From: Combretum micranthum
Lineage: Eukaryota > Streptophyta > Magnoliopsida > Myrtales > Combretaceae
Direction of reading: 5' to 3'
NCBI GenBank assembly: GCA_024138025.1
Contig: JAMXBD010000429.1
Coordinates: 310,001 to 374,000 of the forward strand
Length of the DNA stretch: 64,000 nucleotides
Shown: positions 10,979 to 20,720 of the stretch, piece after piece
Layout of the letters: every line of letters starts with the position of its first letter
How positions within the stretch are numbered: the stretch's first letter is position 1
Position numbers and translations under genes: made by a program
The notes under the pieces: model-generated
Told to the model about the DNA's origin: nothing
What the model saw: the letters and a program-made list of their open reading frames with translations, nothing else
Database searches by the model: none

Positions 10979-11377
10979 TGCAACTCTAGTCAATGCCGGC
11001 CACAAATCCTCCAGCTTTTAAACCAAGGCCACTGGCGTTTTATCCTAAGCCACTAACATAGATCCCTCAAAATCCGCCTATGTTTAATCCTCGAAGGCCG
11101 CACGTGTTCAAGTCAAAGTTATCGGCCTATAAGTTCAAAGCTGACAGCTTTGTGCCAGCATACTTCCCACGTTGTTTTAGCTAGCTTGTATTGATTTCTT
11201 TCTTTTCTTGAGACTATAAATAGTCTTTAGGGTTTTTGGTAAGGATAACTCATATTTTATACACTTTGAAATCTAATTAAGGAATTTCTCTTGGAGATTG
11301 CTTGTTTGCAATAGTTTGTGTGTGTTTTAGAAATCCTTTGGTGAGTTGATTTCTTTTTACTCTTTCATGCTGCGTTA
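10979..11377 (+). repeat. 3' LTR of the gag-protease element
   Basis: Begins TGCAACTCTAG and ends TGCGTTA, aligned to 8621-8995 with a roughly 24-base insertion around 11080-11105 and scattered changes. Confidence 0.85.
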
Positions 11378-13099
11378 ACCGCAAAATCATTTTAATTTAT
11401 ATATATATATATATATATTATAGTAAGTTGTGAAAAAGATGAAAAAGTGGGTTGAGATTCTATATATATCAAGATAAGTAAGAAAATATAGTTAGGATAT
11501 GCATCATATGGCATGCTTTGGCTGGATTTACTCTTGCTATTGTTACTGCACAAATAAAACCATTTGACTGTTTTCCAATGGCTCCTAATAAAATTTGATT
11601 AACAAGGACAGACTTAGGGGGCAATAGGTCTCCTAGCCTCCCTCACTTAGAAAAAAATTTCATTGTTATAATATATTTTAATATGAAAAACATACATGTT
11701 ATATTTATATTTACAACAAAGTAAGTTTGGCTCCCCCCAATTATATGATTCCACATCTATCCTTAATTTGATAGAGTTTAAAATTCTTGTTATTCATAAA
11801 AGATTGGTGTGGATGGCTTTAAAAATGGAAATATCATAACATACTTAGTAATTTGATTTGTTTAAAAAATAACAAGGATCCAATTGTTATAATCGTACAA
11901 ATGCAATATAAGTCTTACACTTGACATTAATAAGAAAGGCTAAGAGATGTTTTAGTTTTTGTGAGAAGTAAAGCATAATTTATTTTGAACTTTGTTTGTG
12001 TTTCAGCATGATAATCTAACAATACAACACTGGGTTCTCAAATGAGGAGGTGTTCTTTTAAGTATTTATAGAGTTTTGTTGCTGATAACATTTGTTTAAT
12101 CACACTGTTAGTTAATGATTAAGATAATTCCACTTTAGAGTTGTAAACATGCCCAATAAATAACACTACGATCATAAGGTCAAGCTCAAGATTAACCTAA
12201 AATTTCAGCCAAATTTAGAATTTTGAACTTAAACTTCATTGGAAATGGTATTAAATAAGCTTGAAGTCCACCCAATTGAGCTCATTTTGACTCAATTTAT
12301 CTAAATAAGAATTTGTATTCAAGATTCGATAGTTTGGATCGTATTCTCTACTTCTAATCAGAATCATAGTCGGAACAATATTGTTCAAGATGATTTTTGG
12401 TATTGAGAAACAAATAAATTATAGCGCAAACATAGCGTAAAACCATTATTAAGGTTAAGGAGAACGATATCATTTTAAAATGTTTATGATCCAAAATAAG
12501 TATAATGCATTAAGTTTGATTGATTATAGTTTATACAGTTCACTAACTCAAGATTGCGCCTCTCACGACCCCCTGCCTTTAACGATGACTTATAATGAGC
12601 CAGTTCCTTCTGCTCTTACACTATGATTCTCATTCATAATACATTTTATGTTTTTATATGCATATGGAAATTCAATTTTGATACACATGATCCTCATATG
12701 AGGCAAGTGTAAATTAGACATCTAAATAATTTCTTTCTTATAGGATTTAGGGGTGACAGAGGGTTTATGGAGCCATAGATAGCAAAGCACACAATATTAT
12801 TTCTAATATGGTTTAAGTATGTCTTGAAATTACACACAATCCTTTATTTATAATAAGAGAAGTAATGAAAAGGACAACAAAAAACTATTACCCATGTGAC
12901 TGATAATGACAATATGGCAGACGATGATAAGCTATGGTGCCTTGAACATGACGAAAGTTATTTTAAAAAAGTAAAAGTGCTATAGTAACTTCATATAATT
13001 GATGTAAAAAGCTAAAAAAGTGCTAGAATGACTTGATAGAGTGGACTCTAATGATGATGTTTGTTACATAAAATGAGATGGGGAGAAATTGCTTTCTAG
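11378..13099. other. Intergenic, no gene seen
   Basis: AT-rich with a (TA)n tract at about 11399-11418. No protein-like frame, RNA gene or clear repeat was recognised. The boundary with the viral fossil that follows is approximate. Confidence 0.45.
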
Positions 13100-14359
13100 T
13101 GATCAATCAAAATCATCATTATTCTCTTTAGGGTCTAATCACATAGGTATTGGTGCATTGTCCATGGCATTTTCTATATAGCAATCATATGGATCTTAAT
13201 TGTATCCAGTAGGACCAGGATAAGATTGAGCTGGCTGATCTTATTCAAATTCTCTTTGACTTGTCTAGCTTGATCTATGTCCATTAGCTGATTTAGATTT
13301 CAAGCTTGGAACTCAGCTAAGGCTCAATCTCTTTTTGGCTTTGTTTTCTCATAACCTTGGTTGTAATCCCATGGAACTTCAAATTCATAGGCTCTAAGGC
13401 GAATTTACTTTGGGATTTTCATGTTCTGGATACAAAGTTTCCTTTGCAGCTCTCGATAGTATTTATCATTATCATGTATATTAAAGAGAACCCCATCTAA
13501 GATCACATGATTTGGAATTGAACAAAATTTTTCTCTCTTAATCTGAATCTATTCTTGCCTTAGCTGGATATTTAGTCTCAAATCTTCTTTGTCATAACTT
13601 AGACATTTTTCTTCCATGTGCTTCATCCATGATATAATGATTATTTTCAAATTATGAGCAGAACCATCTTAATAATTCTGCCAAAGGATAGACTAGCATT
13701 CCTTCATGGTATTTGAGGTTAGAGAGGAACTTTAATGCTTTTGTGGCTGGCACTTGGATGACAGAAGTATAGTGATGGAATAAGTACTAGTAAAACCACT
13801 TTAATTCTTCTAGGAATGGATTCATAAAATAATATGTGAGGATGAATGAAGGGATATTCTAGATGAAGACCACAAGATCTGAGGTTTAATCCTCTATATT
13901 TGCAGAAAATGAGATACCAGTACTCCTAAATTTTTGCCTTGGTGTCTTCATAGAATTTGAAGATGCTCTCAATGCTCTAGCTTAGGTTTTTGAAGATCTA
14001 GATGTGGCATATGAAGAGAAGTTTTTCGAGTTATTGTGTCTATACAGGCCTATCATCTAGGATGTGCTTGTTTTCTGCCAAAGATTTCCATAGATTGAAC
14101 ATGCATGAATATCACCTCAAGGTGCATGAATATCTTTTGAAGCTAACGTTTTTGGAAAAGAATAGATTGATGGAATAATCCATGTTCTTTTAGAACGTGT
14201 GGATTCTTGCATCCTTTAATTTAGAACTTTTGGACTCAGTAGGGATTGATGATTTTGCTGAGGTCTAGAAAGAAAATCAACAATTGAATTTTTATGTCGT
14301 AGAATATGTTTAACTTCATAGAAGAATTTGGAAAACCACTCCTACCATCTTAGTAACTA

Positions 14360-15330
14360 TGGATGTGACACTATTTTTTGTTTGAATTTGAGCATCTTAG
14401 GGGAAGAGCTCTTATCCATTTCAATATTGAAATGTAAACCCACTAGGTGGTATTTAAACTTTTGGGTTGTATTTTTCATAGCAAGGATTTCTTTAAAGGT
14501 TAAGTGATAATGGATTTCAAAATCCTTGAATCAACCTCTTCTCTATCCACGTACATGTCTTTTGCCATTGCTTTGCTTTAGGAGCACTATTTTCTAATAT
14601 TTGTTACTAGCATCAGTTTGAAGGACAAATTCTTGTCAGAAGGAATTTTTAATGGCATCAAGTCTTGCAATTTTTGCTTCAGTAATTGGACGGCTTTTGT
14701 TTGGTTGTCGCCCCATTCTAGAGGATCCTTCTTTAGCATCTTGGAGAGTAGGCTAGTAAGCTGGTGTATTTTTGGCACAAAGTCTCTAAGATAATTGACT
14801 ATGCCTAAATATTGTTGAATTTGCTAATAGTAAGATTAGAATCTAGAAACTTTAGGCTATGAATGGCTCTGGTTGGTAACATCCATATTTTATTTTCATC
14901 CCTAAGAATTCCATCTCTGTTTGGGCTATTAACATTTTTCTTTTTGCTAATATTACTCCCTTTGAGGTAACAATCTCATGAAATTTTGAGAGCAATTTAG
15001 TATGGGAATCTTTGTCTAGATTGCATAAAAGAATATCAACTATATAGATGATCAAATATCAAGAATTGGTTCCAAAACTCTTATCATGGCCTTTTGGAAG
15101 AGTGAAGGCACAGTCTTGACCCCAAATGGTAATACTCCCCACTGATAATGATGATTTGGGATGCATAATTGCATTTTATGTCTGTCATCAATGAATTCCA
15201 AGTTTCAAAAAACCAGCTTTGAGATCAAAGTTTGAGCATATTATGGCTTTTTCAATGTTTTGGAAGATTGCACTCTTATTGGGAATAGGAAACTTGTCAT
15301 TTTAGACAAAATAGTTTAGCTGTTGGTAAT
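14360..15330 (-). pseudogene. Caulimovirid reverse transcriptase / RNase H, broken
   Basis: Reading the - strand from about 15330, the RT palm is recognisable by 'LPFGVKT' and 'SLFQKAM' (about 15130-15070). The catalytic box reads YIVD at 15035-15046 where a functional enzyme has Y-x-D-D, so one of the two metal-binding aspartates is gone. FLGMKIK and GCYQPEPFIA (about 14900-14852) are the connection segment. LSKMLKKDPLEWG (about 14740) leads into RNase H, which decays through 14360. Open stretches of 67 and 63 codons are separated by stops. Function lost. Confidence 0.85.
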
Positions 15331-15939
15331 TGATCGCAAGCTTTAGCTTGCCTCTAGCCTGTTCAAACCACTTATTGACATAAAAGGCTTTACAAGCCCA
15401 TTAAGAGTTTGATGGTTCTATCAGACTTTGCTGAAGTAGCTCCTAGCACTCTTACTCTGCTAATTTTGCATGTTTAAGGTTCATCCCTGAATGACTTTCT
15501 TTGGTCAGGTTTATATCTTCATTCTTCTTGAATGGAATCCTTACAAAGCACTCCTCTTTTTGCCACAGTGGATGCTTACATTTACTGAGAAATGTTGTGT
15601 GGTTTTTCAGTACATGTTTCTTTTTTCAGTTTCTCGGTAATTTCTTGAATAGTCACTCCTTCGATGGTTTAAAGCTTGGAAATTTTTGTTTAAGGTTTAA
15701 AGTATTTTTAAACCTTAGTCCCTTGGCATAAATTTTTAGCTTTGGGATTTGCTAAAAAATATCCTATCTAACAATAATATCTTTGTTTGGCAATGGTGAA
15801 CCATGGATTGAAGTGATGATAGAGCATCCTAGGAAAAATTGGATTTTGATGGGTATACTTCTTAAGTATGCCTTGAATTCTTCATTTGAAGTGGTGACAA
15901 AGTCTTGTTATAAGACTTCCAAAATTTAATAGTTGGTAT

Positions 15940-16020
15940 TTTGGGATTAATAATGCTTTCTACTACCCCAGTATCCATAAAACCTATCACTTAGATGGGT
16001 CTATCAAATTTTCCAGTCAT
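15940..16020 (-). pseudogene. Caulimovirid aspartic protease remnant
   Basis: The - strand encodes GFMDTGVVESIIN, with the catalytic D-T-G triplet at 15967-15975. It lies between the zinc-knuckle coat region and RT, as in caulimovirids. The flanking frame is broken by stops. Confidence 0.7.
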
Positions 16021-16249
16021 AATTTAGGTAAGAACATGAGGAGTTTGTTAGATGCTTTGAATTTTTAGTAACATCTCCTTTATTGGTTGTATCAAATATA
16101 ATTCTTCTCCAAAGTCTAATAGATATAAACTTAGAGCTTAAGTGAGAATAAGGTCCGTTTTGAAGGTTCTTCTTCTTCTTCTTCTTCAAATAAGGACTCA
16201 AGATCTTCTTCTTTGTCTACTTTGATTCCAATCTAGTGAAAGATTGATT

Positions 16250-18000
16250 GGATAATTTTCTATGCTCCTTTTGATGGACATTGTTTTGCATAATGTCCCA
16301 TTTTGTTGCAGATAAAGCATCGATGAAATTTTCTCCCTTTTCTAGTTTTTCTTCTGAAGTATTTTCACTTTGATCTCCTTCTTCTTATGGATTTATGAGG
16401 TCTTGATATAGAAAATTTTCTATAAGGCTTCTTCTTTTTGTTGGACTAGTTATATTCTCTATTGGAATGTTTGCACTTGATCTGCAATTCCCTCTTTTTA
16501 CACATCTTGTTAAGAATTTTTCCTCTTGCCAAATAATCCTTGAGCAACTGGTTCTTCTCACACATATCATTTATCACCAAGTGCAAGGCTTGCTGATTTC
16601 TTTAATAAGAACATATATAATTTTTTTATTTTTCAATTTGAAAATTTTTTCTACCCCTATCGCTAGTGATTCAAGGATAGAGGATAGAACATAGGTTTGA
16701 GAGTTAAGTTTTCTCCTAATTGATAGAAGTCTAAATCTTTCTCTTTGAATGAGCAGTTTTTCCTTCAAAAAGTTATTTTCTTTTTGTTTCTTTTGAGTCA
16801 TTTGGATTTCCCATTAATAGGGGTGCAAACGAGCCGGGCTTTTGTAAGCTCGGGCTCGGCTCGTTTATTTTTTAACGGGCTTGAGCCGAGCCGGGCTTTT
16901 AACGAGTTTGGAATATATAGGCTCAGGCCAAAGCCCGTTAAGCTTTTTCAAGCTCGAGCTTGGGCTCGTTTCGTTAAATGAGCCTGAGCTCGACTCGTTT
17001 AGCTTATATAATTATTTTTTAATTATATTTATAATATTAAATTAATATAAATAATTACATAAATATTACATTAATATATATTAATAATAATAATATCAAT
17101 ATTATATATATTAAACGAGCCTGATCACAAGCTTGGCTTGCGAGCTCTTAATGAGCCTATTCACGAGCTTTGTTCTCGAGCCCATAACAAGCCTATTCGC
17201 GAGCCGGCTCGCGAGCTTGAGGACAAGTTCAGGATCGGCTCGTTTAGCTAAACGAGCTTGGGATGGAGCTCGACTTGGCTCGTTTAGTTAAACGAATCGA
17301 TTCGAGCTGAGCTTGAAACGAGTCGAGCTCGAGTAGCTCGCGAATAGCTCGGCTTGTTTGACCAGAAAAGACTTGTTGGTCTATGGGGTGGATATAGTTC
17401 GGCCAATCTTTCAGTATACTAGTGAACCTTACCATGAATTCTAGCAAAAATTCTTAATGATTATTGTTGGAAAAAGATTTTATGATTAGCCAAGCATGGA
17501 ATTCTTATAACCTTTCAAGCCATTTTCAATAAGGGATATCATCAATGGTAAATGTGATATTACCCTTTGATGGTCCTCTGCTAAAGTTTATTAGCCTATG
17601 ATCAATTGTTTTTTTATCTTATTTCTTCATCATCTCCTATCATCATCAAGATGGATGACAATAGTTGAATATGAGGAGTTAATAGGACTCATACTAGAAA
17701 ATGTGCTGTCTAAGTAATCTGAACTTTCTTCTTCTTCACATGTCTCAAGGCATGATAACTCATTATTCGTAGAGTCATCTATAGTCTCACTTTCTACGGA
17801 TTCTTCAGCAGAGCTTATCTCAGAACTTTCTAATTCTAATTCTACCATGGCTATTTTTGGAATCAATCGTTCTAGGATGGTGTTAAGATCTTCATGAGCT
17901 TTTACCATGAAAACATTTAGGTTTTTAGGATTTTGTCCTGAGCTGTAATCATCATTTTCACTAATCAAGTTTTAAGTTTGGTATAGACTTTGAGGATTAA
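16250..18000 (-). pseudogene. Caulimovirid coat protein region, interrupted
   Basis: The N-terminal part has a Ser/Glu-rich acidic segment (open frame 17968-17630, with runs such as EEEESSDYLD). The core keeps 'EFMVRFTSILKDW' at about 17440-17400. A CCHC zinc knuckle, CFICNKMGHYAKQC, lies at 16279-16320, after a lysine-rich stretch. A GC-rich hAT-like MITE (16818-17361) splits the region. The coat protein packages the viral DNA; this copy is dead. Confidence 0.8.
16818..17361. mobile_element. hAT-like MITE inside the viral coat region
   Basis: Begins TAGGGGTGCAAACGAGCC, a typical end of plant hAT-type non-autonomous elements, and finishes near GGCTTGTTTG, loosely its inverse. The interior is dense in GAGCTCG, GGCTCG and TCGTTTA words in both orientations, giving many short palindromes, around an AT-rich centre (about 17005-17112). 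It sits between two coat protein segments. No clean 8-bp target duplication was found, so the right end may be eroded. Confidence 0.7.
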
Positions 18001-18374
18001 GAGAATTAGTTTTTCTTTTATGTCTTGAAGAAGAATTTTCTCCAACCTTCTTCTTTCCCACTTTTTTCTCCTTTTTCTTTTTAATTTCATCCCTCAATTC
18101 CACAATAGTTTTCTTTCTTGGAGATTTTATTGGTTTTCAATATTTATACCCATTTTAGGAGTAAATGTATCAAAAGCATATGGAATTCTATTTTGCTTTG
18201 CTTCTAATATGCTTATGCGTTCTTTCAAATTCTTGACTTCAAGCTCTTTTCTGTTTAATGAATTTAGAAAGAGACATTCCTAGAGTTGGTACTAAGTGCT
18301 TGACCTCTTCTAGTCATCTTTATAGTATAGATATCTTTTTAGAAGAATAATCAACTATTTTTTTTTTATTAATG

Positions 18375-18947
18375 TGAGCCTCGTATCGATGTTTCAATGT
18401 TTAACCCAATCTTTTTCAACATTCGATTTTATGCTCGAGCATTATCGGTTTGCTAGTTGAGAACAAATTTTGTTGTGCTACTCTTCTTAGCTCTTCCTTG
18501 TGTGTCTCTTTCACTAGAATTTCCAATTTTGGGAGCCTGCTTGAATTCATCATACTCGTATTCTTCTATGATAGGAAACTCCTATTCTCCTTACTTTCCT
18601 CTAATCATGCAAATGTCTCTATAAGGAGATTTGTATGATTCCTTCTCCATTGGTGATGAAGGCTCATCTCGTATCGATTTTTCAATGTTTAACCTCATCT
18701 TTTTCATTTTGATTTTGTGCTAGAGCATTATCAGTTTGCTAATTAAGAACAGCTTCTGCTGTGTTACTCTTCTTGGCTCTTCCTTGTGTATTTCTTTCAC
18801 TGGAATTTCTAATTTTTGGAGTATGCTTGAATTCGTCATACTCATATTCTTCCATGATAGGAAACTCTCATTCTCCTTGCTTTCCTCTAATTATGCAAAT
18901 GTTTATATAAGGATATTTGCACGACTCCTTCTCCATTGGTGATGAAG
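18375..18947 (-). repeat. 286-bp tandem duplication within the viral fossil
   Basis: About 18375-18661 and 18662-18947 are two head-to-tail copies. Both contain 'ctcgtatcgat' at the start and end in 'ccttctccattggtgatgaa' (second copy ending at 18947). They share most of their bases. The unit lies between the movement and coat regions. The period of 286-287 is not a multiple of three. Confidence 0.85.
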
Positions 18948-19619
18948 GCACCTATTCTTGAGATATGGTTTCAAGAACACTCTGGACGTATCTATCAATA
19001 CTTCCATCATTCAGTTCTTCCTCAGATGGCACATACCCATAAGCAAATCTAGAGATAGACTAAGTGGGTGATGAGACTTCTCCCCAAATGAAGGCGGTGG
19101 CCTCATCTTTCTTTTTCTTCTTAGGTACCCATATTTTCTATAGTACCTTAGGTATCGGTGACATAGGAGTTATTCTCCTTTTCATCATGCCATTCTTTAG
19201 AGGTACAAGAGTAGGATGACACTTTGCCCACTTTACAAATGGCTCCTCAATCCCTAATTCAATCCTCTGGGAACCCATATAGATATCATAGAAGGATTAT
19301 TGTAGAGATTAATGTTCTATCTTTGACAACAACATCATCATCAAATGAGTCAAACTTCGGATCCTCTTAGGGTTGTTTGGATGGCTTTCCACAGAAAACC
19401 ATATATTGCTATTTGCTACCATCTTCTCCTAAAGGTCCAATTGTAGGATCTCCTTGCTAATATCTTTTCAACATAATGCAGTTAGATACTTTCCTCTTTC
19501 TTCTTTTCCCTGATTTATCCTCATGATTGTTAAGGAAATTTCTATGGACATAGCAGTCATCGCATGGACATCCTAGCTTGAAATATTCATGCCCATTGAA
19601 TGGATCTTTCCTAAAGAGT

Positions 19620-19745
19620 CACTATAAGAAAACTAGGCTTTAGTTGTGTTAATAAATGTCATTGTTTATAGAATAAATACTACTAAATATATTTTGCCAT
19701 GTTAACAGAATATATTTAACAACATTTATTACGACTTTTTATAGT
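19620..19745. mobile_element. Small CACTA-like MITE in the viral fossil
   Basis: The left end CACTATAAGAAAA resembles plant CACTA termini. The right end GACTTTTTATAGT is its near-inverse, and the second arm 'aacaacatttatta' mirrors 'ttaataaatgtcattgtt'. The length of about 126 bases makes it a deletion derivative. It interrupts the spacer between the movement and coat regions, so it inserted after the virus did. Confidence 0.6.
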
Positions 19746-19987
19746 AAGTGCAGGTTTTCCTTCTTTTTGTTGAAGGAATAGATGATATGCTGGAGTTCAC
19801 CTGGATGAGGGTTAGCTAAATAGGTTTCTACTGGGTAAACCATTGCCTTTGATTCTTAAATCATAAACAAATTTAGGAAAACAGATAGCTTTCCTTCCTT
19901 TCTCCTTCTTGAAATTGATGGTAATGGTACCATAAAATTTTCCTCACAAAATTTAGCTCATACGGATTGTACTGGTGCTATACTCTG

Positions 19988-20560
19988 CTAATGTCTCTCA
20001 TAGCTCGTAATACATTTTTTAGGTAAGAGCTTAATGAGTTTTAACTTTTGGAGTTGCTTCGTAGCATGTATACATGTGGGTGTATGCTTTGTATCCATAA
20101 TGATATATAGGGCTTCATCCCTATCATAGTGAAGTTTTAGATCTAAAGCATGATTTTGGACCTTGTATGCCATCTGATAATGGAGTATTGCAGCTAAGGA
20201 TCCTTCACTCATGTGAAATCCAAGAATTTGCACTTGGACTTTCAAAGCATTAAGCAACTTTGGTTCAACCAAGGGTATATTATAGTTGGGAAATAGAGTT
20301 ATGCACACTGTTTTAACATTCAATGTGGTCTCAATTGTCCTTATGGATGCCGTTTGATACTCTAGGTATCTAGTGTTTAGTAGAGCCATTCTAGCTACTA
20401 CTAGCATCCCTTTGTGACCATGTAAGGTTAGGGCTAACCTTATTACATCAAAGTGAAGGTGCGTATATTTATGCGTGAGCCATTTTTTGGGTAGTTCTGG
20501 TGGAAGTTAGAGGTTAACAAACTGTTCTTCCTTTATCACTTTAAGATGGCATTGGTCAAA
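19988..20560 (-). pseudogene. Caulimovirid movement protein remnant
   Basis: An open frame of 139 codons (20407-19988) shows features of the caulimovirid 30K movement protein: ARMALLNTRYLEYQ, TIETTLNVKTVCITLFPNYN, LLNALKVQVQILG and HYQMAYKVQNHALDL. Similarity continues upstream to about 20560 beyond a stop. The family moves virions or nucleic acid through plasmodesmata. The ends are missing or degraded, so it is not functional. Confidence 0.85.
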
Positions 20561-20720
20561 TCAAGTAGACCGTACATACTCTTTGACCTGTGAGAAATGT
20601 GGTCTAATGAGAGATTTGATAGATGAAATAGTAGAGTGAGGATGAGCACAAGCAGAATATGGTTCAAAGAGGTAAGGAGGTATTGTCTATTCTATTATCT
20701 TCTAAGTAGGATATTTCATA

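Larger units (their letters stand above)
8621..11377 (+). mobile_element. Old LTR element with gag-protease only
   Basis: Two direct repeats (8621-8995 and 10979-11377) bracket a 2-kb interior. The interior starts with an initiator-tRNA-Met-like primer site and ends with a purine tract. It encodes a decayed gag, a CCHC knuckle and a gypsy-type protease region, but no reverse transcriptase, RNase H or integrase. That fits a non-autonomous Ty3/gypsy derivative of the gag-only (TR-GAG) kind, or a large internal deletion. No matching target duplication was found ('tacaa' before, 'accgc' after), as expected for an old copy. The LTRs differ visibly more than those of the two other gypsy elements here. 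Confidence 0.85.
13100..20720 (-). mobile_element. Endogenous caulimovirid (pararetrovirus) fossil
   Basis: On the - strand, about 7.5 kb carries, in order, a 30K-type movement protein (about 20.6-20.0 kb), a spacer with an internal duplication, a coat protein region with an acidic segment and CCHC knuckle (18.0-16.2 kb), an aspartic protease (about 16.0 kb), and reverse transcriptase with RNase H (15.3-14.4 kb). Movement-coat-protease-RT in one direction matches Florendovirus- or Petuvirus-like members of Caulimoviridae; the plant-genome context favours Florendovirus-like (inference). There are no LTRs and no integrase, as expected. Dozens of stops and frameshifts, two MITE insertions and a mutated RT core make it inert. 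Both outer limits are estimates. Confidence 0.85.

Noticed and set aside
16835..17340. Regularly repeated GAGCTCG/GGCTCG words, looked at as a CRISPR-like or satellite array
   Set aside because: Spacing is irregular, both orientations mix, and there are no spacers of even length. It fits hAT-MITE subterminal repeats.
18450..18942. Pair of similar + strand frames (62 and 68 codons)
   Set aside because: They are antisense shadows of the 286-bp tandem duplication in the - strand viral fossil.
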